Source of the DNA: an uncultured Rikenella sp.
GTDB taxonomy: Bacteria; Bacteroidota; Bacteroidia; Bacteroidales; Rikenellaceae
Direction of reading: 5' to 3'
DNA: 31,508 nt
NCBI GenBank assembly: GCA_910577885.1
Contig: CAJTNK010000013.1
Span: 1-31,508 of the forward strand
The notes beneath the pieces are model-generated. The model had not been told where the DNA came from. It saw only the letters and a program-made list of their open reading frames with translations, and did not search any database. Shown here in pieces: positions 23,521-31,508 of the stretch (position 1 is its first letter; the number at the start of each line of letters is the position of its first letter). The position numbers were made by a program, and so were the translations under genes.

Positions 23521-23788
23521 ACTGTTCTTTTTGTGAACAAAAAGAACCAAAAAACTTTAGCAAAGTGCTTCGCACTTTTAAGCCATCCGGGTCACAAGGT
23601 TCTTTGCTCGTTGTTGGTGTGGGGTTTTCTCGGTGCGGCGCGTTATGTAATTATAACCTTAGCGCGCCGACACCGGAAACCCCACACCAAAGACAGGGCA
23701 GACACTGTACCGAGATAGAGTTAGGATGCGCAAGCATCCTCGGAAGTTCTTTGGGTCCCTTTCTTTCAAGAAAGGGACAGTACCCTCC
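23521..23788. repeat. Composite palindromic element, copy C (between macroglobulin gene and ispD)
   Basis: It begins with hairpin GTTCTTTTT/AAAAAGAAC (23524-23547). A shorter left flank has hairpin AAAGTGCTTCGCACTTT (about 23563-23579). The central palindrome is GGTGTGGGG..CTCGGTGCGGCGCG, loop TTATGTAATTATAACCTTA, GCGCGCCGACACCGG..CCCCACACC (23616-23688). Then come hairpin GGATGCGCAAGCATCC (23724-23739), hairpin GTCCCTTTCT/AGAAAGGGAC (23755-23778) and AGTACCCTCC. The core is reversed relative to copy A. On the minus strand it lies after the macroglobulin gene and just before ispD. Confidence 0.85.
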
Positions 23789-23808
23789 CGTCGCTAAAGG
23801 AGAGGATG

Positions 23809-26800
23809 TTAATAGACAGTAGCTGTGGTCGAGGCTGTGTTTCCGGCCACCGAGTCGTCGTACATCGCCGCACAGCGGATCGCCGGCAGCGTGTAACGGC
23901 CGGCGTAGGTGGCGTTCAGGCGCGTGGTGACGGTCACCGAGCCGCCCGGAGCCAGCGTCGGTATGAAACTGTCGGCCCGGTCGTCGCGCAAGTCGCGGTA
24001 GCCCACGCCCGGCATCTCCCGGCCGCTGTCGGGTCGGATCTCCCACCCCGAAGCCACCGGTTCCGAGAGCATCAGATCCGAGAGCGGTTCGGCCGTCAGG
24101 TTTCGTACCGTGACCTCCGCTACGAAGTCCGTCCCCTGGGCCAGCGACCCGGCGTCGACCGTCCGTCCCGCACCGTCCGTGTAACGTACCGTGACCTCCA
24201 GCCCGTTGCGCGTGGCCGGGACGTCGCGACCCGATGCCACACCCGAAGCCACCGTTCGGATGTAGAGCGGTCCGCCGGTCCGGTTGACCACCGAAAGAAG
24301 CCCGGTCGAAGGATTCGTCCACGTCTTTGTCCACACCGTCTTCCCCGCTTCGCCCGTCACGGATCCTTTTTCGTCGGCCGCGCTCCAGGCGAAGTCGAGT
24401 CTCTCGGCCCGGCCGTTGCGCGTCGCATACTCGCCCATCGCCACCAGGCTCCAGGCGGTTGTTTGGGTACTCATCCAAGCGTTCGAAGCGAGTTTCCGCG
24501 AGAGCGCTTTGACCTGTTCGGCAGCTTCGCCCTGCCTGCCGAGCAGCGTCTCGGCCAGCAGCTGCACCGCCAGGGCCCGTTCCGCCGACCCGTAGGTGGC
24601 TGTCCGCTGTAGTCGCAGTGTCTCGGCCGACTGCGTGGAATCGGCCGTCGCCACGGCTCCCGTGGCGACGGCCCGCCCCATGTCGGTTCGTCCCGCCGCC
24701 GCATAGGCCGCTGCCAGCATCCACCGTGTCTCGACCGTCATGCGATCGCTCTGTCGGAGCCGGTTCATCGCTCCGAGTTCCGGCGCGCCCGACAGGGCCA
24801 GTGCATAGAGCTGATAGGCCTGTATCAGGTTCAGGGCCTCGTTTTCCGAGGCGTTCCACCGCACCGCCGCGCTCTTCACCGCCTTCTGCAACCGGTCGTA
24901 AACTCCCGTCGGCAGGCTGTAGCCGCGCTGTCCGGCGGCGGCCATGAAGTGCAGCGCATAGGCCGACCCCCAGGAGCTGGCCGACCCGCTGCCCGGCCAG
25001 TAGCCCATCGCTCCGTCCGGCGTGGCGTAGTGTTTGTAACGCTCCAATACCCCTTCGACCGTCGCTCGTGCCTCGGTCTGTTCGTCGGCCGATAGATCCG
25101 TCAGCGCAGGCAGGTAGAGCAGCGGAAAGGCCGACGAGGTAATTTGTTCGACACATCCGTACGGGTAGTTCGAGAGGTATTCCATCCGTTGGGCCGCCCC
25201 GATCGGCTCCATCGACGACACGTCGAGCATCATTCGCTGCGTACCGGCCAGACCGACCAAAGGCCTTTGGCCGTTCCACGTCTCGCCAGGCGCCACCGTG
25301 TGGTTTTCGCCCTGTGCCACCGGCAGCGAAAGCCGCCGCAACGGTACGTCCATGCCGTAGTGCGACTTCCGTCCTGTCGCGGTCGAGGCGCTCAGCTCGA
25401 TGTGACCGCCTGCGGCCGCTCCTGCCGCCGCCGATTCGTTCACCTTGAGCCGGAACCGGACGATCTGTTCGCCGGTTGTCGTGAGGGTGGCGGTCTGTCG
25501 CGCCGTTCCGACCACCGTAAAGATCCGTTTGTCGACCGTGATCTCGGCGGTGACCGCTCCGATCCGCTCTTGCGTGGCGACGAGGGTCCCCGGCACCTCG
25601 AACTCGTCGCCCGGCGCCACCGCCCGCGGCGCAGAGCCCAGTACCATCAGCGGCGAACGGACCGTGATGCTCCGTTCGGCCGCTCCCCAGGCACCGTTCC
25701 CGCCATCGGCCTCCGGAGCCGCCGCCACGACCATCGCCCGCACCCGACCCATATAGGCCGGCAGCGTGATTTTGTGGGTGGCTTTTTCCCCTTTGGCCAG
25801 TTCGAAGGTGCCCACGTACCGCACCACCGGCGGAAAACGGCTCACGGAGGGTCTCCCCACCGGACTCAGCTCCGTGTCGCCCCCGATGGCGAACATCTGT
25901 TCGATCCGGCCGCCGTAAGCACCCAGGACGTTGTTATAGATGTCCCAAGTCGAAACGCCCAAGGCCACCCGGGCATTGAAGGCCTCCCACGGGTCGGGTG
26001 TCCGGAACCGCGTGAGGTCCAACAATCCCTCGTCCACCAGCGCGAGCGTATAGGCGCAGGCCCGGCCGTTCTTTTCCGAGACGGTGACCGCAAGCTCCGA
26101 CTCCGGCAGCACCTGGGCCGGTGCGCCGATCACGGGTTCCAGCCGTCCGGCCGCCGAAGTGACGGTCAGCGGAACGATCCCGTACAGCCGCACCGGCAGG
26201 TCGTTCTTCACGGTGTCGTACGGTTGGAGCAGGGTGACGTTCAGGTAGACGTTCGGCTGCATGGCCGGCGTCACGTCGAAGGTGTGTCGCACCGCTCCGT
26301 CGCGGTCGCACCGGAGCAGGAAGGTCTCCACCACCCGCGACCCGTTTTCGACCGAGACGATGGCCCGTGCCCCGGCCACGGCCGGGAAACTTACCGTCGC
26401 CCGATCGCCCGCGTGGTAGCTCTTGCGGTCCACCGACACGGCCAGCCGCATCGCCCCCTCGCCCCCTTCGTGGCGGCGGTTGCCGTAGTCCGGCCAGTCG
26501 GCGTAGACCAGCACCGCCGACTCATGGCCGCTTTTCAGGTCTTTCGCCGTGATGTAATAGGTCCCCCACTCCGAGTTTTTCAGGTTGAGCGTGTAGACGG
26601 TCTTGCCTTCGGTCGAGCTCTCCAGGCGCTCGCTTCGCACCGGTTTCAGGTTGTGCGAGGAGACGTAACGCGCCAGCTCGTTCCGCTCGGAACTCCACCA
26701 CCAGTGCCATTCCACCCGGTAGACGTTCACCGCGACGCTCCGTCCGCCGAGCGGCTCTCCGTCGGGCCGGACGGTGGCGATCTCGAACCGGTGGTTTTGT

Positions 26801-29463
26801 CCGGTGGGCAATTGCTCGTCGGCACCGGCCGGCGGACGTATCCCGACATAGGCATCGTACGGGGAGTAGAGCATGGTGGTGACGTCGACGCTCGCTTCGC
26901 TCCCCGAAGGCTCGAACAGGCGGGTGGTCAGCCGGGCCTGCAACATCCCGCCGGAATGCTCGCCGCCGTTCAGGACGGCGGTGATGCGGGCATCGCCCGC
27001 CACGTCGGTCTGTCCGGTGATCTCCGGCGCCCGCTCCGGGCCGAAATCCAAGTACGGGTTGTCGAACACGTACCGCGGATAGCCCTCGAAACCGCTCCGG
27101 AGAGCCTGCAGCTCGGTCTCGATCGTATAGCGCAGGCCGCCCACCTTCGCCCCGGTGAGCCACTCGCCGTGCAGCAGGGCATTCATCGGCTTGCCCCGTT
27201 CGATGTACCGGCCCGGGAAACGCAGGTCGATCTTCAGCCGGTTGGGTTTGACGGTCTCGATCCGGAGCCGTTTGCCGAACGTGGCGCCCCCCACCGACAC
27301 CGTAGCGTTCCAGACGCCGGTCGGCGCCTCGGGCGCGGTGGCGAGGGTGAAACCGTAGATCCCGCCGACCGAGCGCGTCGCTACGCGTTTCTGGTAGAGC
27401 TGTCCGAGCGGCGAACGCAGTTCGACGGTCACCGGGTGTCCCTCCGGCAGCCGCATGCCGCTGGCGACGAAGTTCAGGTGGATCGTGTCGCCCGGCCGCC
27501 ACACGCCCCGTTCGGTCCAAACGAAGCCGCGCAGCCCCTCGCGAACCTGTTCGCCCGAGACGTCGAAGGTCGAGGTCGAGAGCTCCGAACCGGCGTTGAC
27601 TTTCAGGTAGCTGCGTTCTTTGCCCCGCGAGACGACGGCATAGTACGGCCGCCCGCCCGTGAACCGGACGAGGGCTTGTCCGTTGTCGTCGGTCTTCCCC
27701 TCGCCCACGGCCAGCCCCTGGTAATTACGCAGCTCGATGCGCGCCTCTTTCACCGGATCGGTCGTCGAGATGCTGTGCACCAGGAAGAGCATCTGCGGCT
27801 CGTCCGACCCTTTGGCGATCACCCCGAGGTCGCTGGCCAGCAGGTTGCGTTGTACCGTGCGGTTGAAGTAGTAGCTCGGTGTGCAGGGGTTGTTCCGGTC
27901 CTTCCACTCGTACACCGACCAGTCGTAGCTGTCGCCGCCGCCCCAGTAGTATCCGCCGCGGTCGAACTGCCGCTCCATCGCCCGGAGCCGCTGGCGATCG
28001 GCCTGTCGGGCGGCCTCTCGGGTGAGTCGTTCGTCGGCCGGGAGGCACGGCAGGGCGGACATCGAACGGTCGAACGACAGCGCGATCCGGTACAAAGCCC
28101 CCGGCTCGGGAGCTATCAATTCGTCGAGGTCCAGCGAGTAGGTGCTCCACTGCCGCAGCCGCCGGCTGTTGCCGCCGTCGAGAAAGAGGGTGCGCGTGGC
28201 CACCGGTCGTGCGGTGCGCATCAGGTTGCCACCGTCGTTGTCGTCGAGTTCGTTCTCCTGCAGAAATTGTCCCACGGAGCGTTCCGAGATCCGGAACACG
28301 TCGACCCGCACGGCCCGCAGGCCGATCGCCTGGAACGGCACTCCCCGGCCTTTCCCGCCCGCGCCGTCGCGGTCGATCCGTATGGTCTGCGGCGGCACGA
28401 CGGTCCCTTTGCCGACGAACCGCACCGCCGGATTGCCGTTGTCGAGCACGACGGTCCGCGTGAGGTCCTCGCCGAGCCGCTCGCCGTCGGCGGACCTCAA
28501 CGATCCGTCGATGGTCACCGTGACGCTGATGCCTCCCTCCTGTTGGTCGCTCTCGAGGGCCGAGGTGTTCGGGTAGATCCGCACGCAGTTCCCCTCCACC
28601 TGGCGCACGCTCCGCACGCCGTCGAGCCGGACGAGTCCTTCGGGGTCCTGGCCGGGGTCGAGCCGCCGGGTGAAACGCACGTCGATGTACTGTTCGCGGT
28701 CGTTCCGGTAGGCCACGGAGTGCAGCCCGAAGCTCCCACGGCCCGGAAGATCCACCCGCAGCACCTCCGCCTTGTCATAGCCGGCCTTCTTGTCCCGGAC
28801 GGTCAGGGTCAGTTTGTCGGCGAGGACTCCGGCTTCGATCCCGGTGACCGTGAAGCGGTGGCTCCGGCCGTCCTCGCTGTGGCTCCACCGCACCGCGCCG
28901 CTCCGGGTCGGTCCGTTCCAGTCGGTCATCCGCCGGATCTGGGCCGAATCCTCCGTGTCGGCGGTGTACAGGATCCCCTCGACGCTATAGCTGCCGTCCT
29001 CTTCGACCCGGAAAGCGCTCAGCTCGGCGGTCGCCTCGGCCGGCAAAGTCCGGAACGAGAAACGGAAATCTTTCGCCTCCGGATGCTCCTTCAGCAGCTG
29101 CCCGACGCCGACCCGTACCGTGTAGCCGGTACCGCGGTCGAACGCGTTCTTGGGTCGGAATACGATCCGACGCGGGTCGTTGGCATCGACGCTCCAACTC
29201 CCCTTGACTTTCGGCTCGATTTCGATCCGTTTGCCGAGCTCCGCCTCCGGATCGACGGCCTCGGTCAGGGTCACCGACACCTCCTCCTGTCGGCCGATGT
29301 TCCCGGTCGTGAAACTCTCCACCGTCGGGTTGTACTCGATCTCGACGGCGGGCATCCCGCCGGTCGTTCGGCTCTCCCCGATCCCGTCGCCCTCTTCGCC
29401 GCCGCACCCACACAAAACGAGTCCCGTGAACCCGAGTCCGATCATACTCCTGATGAACCGCAT
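23809..29463 (-). CDS. Alpha-2-macroglobulin-like lipoprotein with thioester
   Basis: An 1884-residue protein. The signal peptide ends in lipobox LCGC with the acylated cysteine at 20, followed by GGEEGD; acidic residues after the cysteine can signal surface export in Bacteroidota. The macroglobulin (MG) beta-domains occupy the first two-thirds. They include a typical FVWTERGVWRPGDTIHLNF MG strand, and the bait and complement-like regions follow. The thioester motif CVEQ is intact at 1437-1440 (YGCVEQI), within the alpha-helical thioester domain (about 1410-1700). The protein should trap proteases covalently, protecting the envelope, as proposed for bacterial macroglobulins. It lies 28 bases downstream of the muiA-like gene in one operon. 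No pbpC gene, the usual partner in Proteobacteria, is in the window. Confidence 0.93.
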   Translation of the reverse strand: MRFIRSMIGLGFTGLVLCGCGGEEGDGIGESRTTGGMPAVEIEYNPTVESFTTGNIGRQEEVSVTLTEAVDPEAELGKRIEIEPKVKGSWSVDANDPRRIVFRPKNAFDRGTGYTVRVGVGQLLKEHPEAKDFRFSFRTLPAEATAELSAFRVEEDGSYSVEGILYTADTEDSAQIRRMTDWNGPTRSGAVRWSHSEDGRSHRFTVTGIEAGVLADKLTLTVRDKKAGYDKAEVLRVDLPGRGSFGLHSVAYRNDREQYIDVRFTRRLDPGQDPEGLVRLDGVRSVRQVEGNCVRIYPNTSALESDQQEGGISVTVTIDGSLRSADGERLGEDLTRTVVLDNGNPAVRFVGKGTVVPPQTIRIDRDGAGGKGRGVPFQAIGLRAVRVDVFRISERSVGQFLQENELDDNDGGNLMRTARPVATRTLFLDGGNSRRLRQWSTYSLDLDELIAPEPGALYRIALSFDRSMSALPCLPADERLTREAARQADRQRLRAMERQFDRGGYYWGGGDSYDWSVYEWKDRNNPCTPSYYFNRTVQRNLLASDLGVIAKGSDEPQMLFLVHSISTTDPVKEARIELRNYQGLAVGEGKTDDNGQALVRFTGGRPYYAVVSRGKERSYLKVNAGSELSTSTFDVSGEQVREGLRGFVWTERGVWRPGDTIHLNFVASGMRLPEGHPVTVELRSPLGQLYQKRVATRSVGGIYGFTLATAPEAPTGVWNATVSVGGATFGKRLRIETVKPNRLKIDLRFPGRYIERGKPMNALLHGEWLTGAKVGGLRYTIETELQALRSGFEGYPRYVFDNPYLDFGPERAPEITGQTDVAGDARITAVLNGGEHSGGMLQARLTTRLFEPSGSEASVDVTTMLYSPYDAYVGIRPPAGADEQLPTGQNHRFEIATVRPDGEPLGGRSVAVNVYRVEWHWWWSSERNELARYVSSHNLKPVRSERLESSTEGKTVYTLNLKNSEWGTYYITAKDLKSGHESAVLVYADWPDYGNRRHEGGEGAMRLAVSVDRKSYHAGDRATVSFPAVAGARAIVSVENGSRVVETFLLRCDRDGAVRHTFDVTPAMQPNVYLNVTLLQPYDTVKNDLPVRLYGIVPLTVTSAAGRLEPVIGAPAQVLPESELAVTVSEKNGRACAYTLALVDEGLLDLTRFRTPDPWEAFNARVALGVSTWDIYNNVLGAYGGRIEQMFAIGGDTELSPVGRPSVSRFPPVVRYVGTFELAKGEKATHKITLPAYMGRVRAMVVAAAPEADGGNGAWGAAERSITVRSPLMVLGSAPRAVAPGDEFEVPGTLVATQERIGAVTAEITVDKRIFTVVGTARQTATLTTTGEQIVRFRLKVNESAAAGAAAGGHIELSASTATGRKSHYGMDVPLRRLSLPVAQGENHTVAPGETWNGQRPLVGLAGTQRMMLDVSSMEPIGAAQRMEYLSNYPYGCVEQITSSAFPLLYLPALTDLSADEQTEARATVEGVLERYKHYATPDGAMGYWPGSGSASSWGSAYALHFMAAAGQRGYSLPTGVYDRLQKAVKSAAVRWNASENEALNLIQAYQLYALALSGAPELGAMNRLRQSDRMTVETRWMLAAAYAAAGRTDMGRAVATGAVATADSTQSAETLRLQRTATYGSAERALAVQLLAETLLGRQGEAAEQVKALSRKLASNAWMSTQTTAWSLVAMGEYATRNGRAERLDFAWSAADEKGSVTGEAGKTVWTKTWTNPSTGLLSVVNRTGGPLYIRTVASGVASGRDVPATRNGLEVTVRYTDGAGRTVDAGSLAQGTDFVAEVTVRNLTAEPLSDLMLSEPVASGWEIRPDSGREMPGVGYRDLRDDRADSFIPTLAPGGSVTVTTRLNATYAGRYTLPAIRCAAMYDDSVAGNTASTTATVY

Positions 29464-29491
29464 CTTTTCTCTGTTTTAATAGATGATGAAA

Positions 29492-31117
29492 TTAGAACCG
29501 GATCGATCCCCCTTTCGGGTAACGTATCGTGTAACCGAACGAGAGCGTCCGCTCTTCGCCCGGAGCCAAAACGATCCGCCAGGTCAGTATCCCCTCGGTA
29601 GGGTCGACCTCCGCTTCGGCTTTCTCCGTCAGGGTCACTTCGATGTCGTCGTTCGTCGAGACCGGGTACTGGTCCCGGACCGTGAGGTTCACCGGAAAGG
29701 CTTTGTTGTTCTTGATGCGTATTTCATAGGGTTGCGACCGCTCCATTTTCGATCCGAAGGGTCGTTCCTGGTAGTCGCCGACCTCTTTGCGGTCGACCAC
29801 CACCTGCGGTTCCAGCATAACCGGCATCTCGAGCGTATCCCGGGTGCTGCGCACCGAGAGCTCCGACTGCCCCAGTATCCGCCCGTCGCAGAAGATGTTC
29901 ATCCGGCCGTCGGTGAGGTTGAGCCGTTGCCAGTCCGGAATCCGCGCCAGCAGCAAAACGTCGCGGCTGATTTTCGGCGTCGTTTCGTATTCGTACAAGA
30001 CCGGAATCGTGTCCCGCCGTACTTCGACGGTCTGTTGGATCTGCTTCCTGTCGGTCGACGAAGCGAGTGTCAGCGGTCGTCCGAGCCGGTAGCTGATGTC
30101 GTTCTCCGACACCTCGATACTGGTCAGCTCCGAGCCGTCGCGAGCCAGGTTCGGATCGAGAATCGTTGGCTCTTCCTCGCCGGTATACGTGCCGCCGAAC
30201 TTCATGGCACTCGCTTCGGCCGAAACGACTCGACTTCGCCACATCGGACGGTCGTATGAAAGAGACCACTTGTTCAGCTTCGCCCGGTTCAGCGACCGGG
30301 TGGGGGTCCCGTAGCTCAGCCAGGTCGGTGCCCGCTCCCAGTCCAACCGGCTCCACTGCCACACCGTAGCCCGGTAGTCCAGCTCGGCGGTGGTCCCGCC
30401 CGGCTCGAACCGGAAGAAGTAGACCGGTCGCCACCGCGCCGAGTTCGAGAAGTATGACAGCTCGAACACCGCCCGCTGTGCCCGCGGCGCATTGGCCCGT
30501 GCCCGAACGCATGTCACGTGCCGGGCCTTGGCCTGCCGCTCGATTTGCCGGATCTGCCGCTCGTTCTCGCCAATCTCCCGGTCGAGTGCGGCCCGTGCCT
30601 CGCGGTTCAACCGCTGGGCCTCGTACACCTTCGTATACCGCTCCCGCATCCAGGCGTCGGTGGCCGACAGCTGGCTCACCGAATTTGTCTCCAATTTGGC
30701 ATTGGCCGCCAGAAACTCGATCTCCCGCGCCAGCACCATACTGTCGGCCTCGAGTCTCGTCTGTCGTCCGGCCAGTGTGTCGCGTCGCCGCAGGTTGGCT
30801 TGTTGTAGCTCCACGTCCTCGCCCCGCAAGGCCTGTTGAGACTCCATCACATAGGTCACTCCTTCCTCGGCCCCCCGCACGAGCTTCAGCTCGACGGTCG
30901 TCGGGTCGGCGTACCACAAGTCGGGAAACGCGATCTCCTCTTCCGCTCCGCCGCGTAGTTCCACGGGCACCGACAAGGTCAGGTAAGCCCCCTGCGGATA
31001 GATTTTGACCTCTTTGACACTCCCCGTCCCCCGAATGGTTGCCCCGGTTGAGGCGATGACGCTTCCACAGCCGCTGCCACAGGCCAGTAGGAGGGCGATG
31101 ATTCCGAATCGTTTCAT
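29492..31117 (-). CDS. MuiA-family (DUF4139) lipoprotein
   Basis: A 541-residue protein with a signal peptide and likely lipobox LLAC (acylated Cys13). The N-terminal DUF4140-like domain (about 35-105, KEVKIYPQGAYLTLSVPVEL) is followed by a charged coiled-coil (about 105-205, REARAALDREIGENERQIRQIERQ). The C-terminal DUF4139 beta domain (about 225-541) ends in a strand-rich module (VTLTEKAEAEVDPTEGILTW). The family is named for a mucoidy inhibitor, but its biochemical role is not established. The start at 31117 gives the signal peptide at once. It is first in a two-gene operon with the macroglobulin lipoprotein, 28 bases apart, suggesting a shared envelope function. Confidence 0.88.
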   Translation of the reverse strand: MKRFGIIALLLACGSGCGSVIASTGATIRGTGSVKEVKIYPQGAYLTLSVPVELRGGAEEEIAFPDLWYADPTTVELKLVRGAEEGVTYVMESQQALRGEDVELQQANLRRRDTLAGRQTRLEADSMVLAREIEFLAANAKLETNSVSQLSATDAWMRERYTKVYEAQRLNREARAALDREIGENERQIRQIERQAKARHVTCVRARANAPRAQRAVFELSYFSNSARWRPVYFFRFEPGGTTAELDYRATVWQWSRLDWERAPTWLSYGTPTRSLNRAKLNKWSLSYDRPMWRSRVVSAEASAMKFGGTYTGEEEPTILDPNLARDGSELTSIEVSENDISYRLGRPLTLASSTDRKQIQQTVEVRRDTIPVLYEYETTPKISRDVLLLARIPDWQRLNLTDGRMNIFCDGRILGQSELSVRSTRDTLEMPVMLEPQVVVDRKEVGDYQERPFGSKMERSQPYEIRIKNNKAFPVNLTVRDQYPVSTNDDIEVTLTEKAEAEVDPTEGILTWRIVLAPGEERTLSFGYTIRYPKGGSIRF

Positions 31118-31149
31118 GGCTTTCTGTGTTGATGGAAAAAAGGATACTC

Positions 31150-31157
31150 CAAATATA
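31150..31157 (-). promoter_or_regulatory. -7 box of the muiA-macroglobulin operon
   Basis: CAAATATA on the plus strand reads TATATTTG on the minus strand, matching TAnnTTTG. Transcription would start near 31143, giving a leader of about 26 bases. No clear -33 box was found at the expected distance. The tRNA-Thr terminator lies immediately upstream, so the operon needs its own promoter. Confidence 0.5.
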
Positions 31158-31235
31158 CGATTCTGTCGGGGATAAACCGCGGCTTTTTTCTCTTTTGTCC
31201 GGGTGCTCCGGGAATTTTCGGCCCCGGCTCATACG

Positions 31236-31270
31236 AAAAAGGCTCCTGCAACCCAATGTTGCAAGAGCCT
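31236..31270 (-). terminator. Intrinsic terminator after tRNA-Thr
   Basis: On the minus strand AGGCTC, then GCAAC-ATTGG-GTTGC, then GAGCCT form a two-part stem with a small internal loop. It is followed by TTTTT at plus 31236-31240. It begins only four bases after the 3' end of the tRNA and isolates it from the muiA operon. Confidence 0.85.
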
Positions 31271-31274
31271 CCAG

Positions 31275-31347
31275 AGCCACAAGCCAGGCTCGAACTGGCG
31301 ACCTTTTCGTTACGAATGAAATGCTCTACCGACTGAGCTATTGTGGC
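31275..31347 (-). tRNA. tRNA-Thr (CGT)
   Basis: A 73-base tRNA on the minus strand. Acceptor GCCACAA pairs with TTGTGGC, discriminator T. D-arm TAGCTCAGTCGGTAGAGC and T-loop TTCGAGC are canonical. The anticodon loop is TTCGTAA, with anticodon CGT (plus 31312-31314). The anticodon stem TTTCA/CGAAA has an A-C mismatch at the pair closing the loop (31:39), which is unusual. The other four pairs hold. It decodes ACG. Confidence 0.92.
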
Positions 31348-31358
31348 GTTTCCGGATG

Positions 31359-31388
31359 CAAAGATAATTATTTTTCTTTTAGTCCAAA
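31359..31388 (-). promoter_or_regulatory. Promoter of tRNA-Thr
   Basis: On the minus strand TTTG (plus 31385-31388), 18 bases and TATCTTTG (plus 31359-31366) fit the Bacteroidota promoter, with a spacer one base short. The predicted start near 31352 lies about five bases before the mature tRNA. The -7 box is identical to that of the tRNA-Tyr promoter at 3096-3103. Confidence 0.65.
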
Positions 31389-31508
31389 CAAGTGGGCTGT
31401 GATTTTCGCGGGAATTTTTTTTGCCGTGTTTTTCTCGCCGTCCGGGTGCCGCTCGCACCCGTTGGGTGTTTTGGTGGGGTTTCACAGCTCGTTATAGCGA
31501 TGCGCAGC
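31389..31508. other. Non-coding window end with short palindrome
   Basis: No gene is visible. GGGTGCCGCTCGCACCC (about 31443-31459) resembles the GTGCCGCTCGGCAC palindrome near 112. The final bases GATGCGCAGC also occur near 18078. This is probably another edge of the dispersed intergenic repeat family, cut by the window end. Confidence 0.35.

Noticed and set aside
25144..29601. A 4.4-kb stop-free frame on the plus strand opposite the macroglobulin gene
   Set aside because: It is fully antisense to a gene with a clear lipobox, MG domains and a thioester. The translation is rich in H, R, P and G with no domain or signal, as expected from the complement of GC-rich codons.

Overview
The window is about 57% GC by eye and carries the conserved core of a Bacteroidota chromosome. 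Four things point there: several promoter-like sites match the Bacteroidota -33/-7 consensus (TTTG, about 19 bases, TAnnTTTG); leaders are A-rich with no strong Shine-Dalgarno; RpoB, RpoC and EF-Tu read as Bacteroidales-type; and the envelope genes at the right end (MuiA/DUF4139 and a thioester macroglobulin lipoprotein) are typical. The high GC suggests an Alistipes-like member of Rikenellaceae, but that is inference.

Layout. 1-2.3 kb: a leftward pair of paralogous TetR-type regulators, the upstream one with an N-terminal AT-hook. 2.17-3.0 kb: a rightward phage-type repressor whose S24 peptidase site has lost its catalytic serine, behind a control region with face-to-face promoters and a nested operator. 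3.07-17.94 kb: the translation/transcription super-cluster tRNA-Tyr, tRNA-Gly, tuf, tRNA-Trp, a small membrane-anchored protein, secE, nusG, rplK, rplA, rplJ, rplL, rpoB, rpoC, all rightward and closed by a strong terminator. 17.95-18.9 kb: about 0.9 kb of non-coding, GC-rich, repeat-laden DNA. 18.96-21.65 kb: a two-TM protein of unknown function and an NhaC-type Na+/H+ antiporter. 21.97-31.12 kb: leftward genes, ispD-upp (isoprenoid precursor and uracil salvage) and muiA-macroglobulin (envelope). 31.28 kb: a leftward tRNA-Thr with its own promoter and terminator.

The main non-genic signal is a family of three composite palindromic elements of about 250-270 bases (13.4, 21.7 and 23.5 kb). Each has a terminator-like hairpin at both ends, a short hairpin in one flank, and a central 70-base imperfect palindrome. 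The central core lies in opposite orientations relative to the flanks in different copies. One copy sits between rpoB and rpoC. A second notable signal is a cluster of five DnaA-box-like 9-mers in 96 bases, inside an apparent in-frame insertion of about 40 codons in ispD. Gene orientation around it argues against a simple oriC reading.

No CRISPR array, transposase or integrase was seen. Large stop-free antisense frames, especially over the macroglobulin gene, are judged to be compositional shadows.
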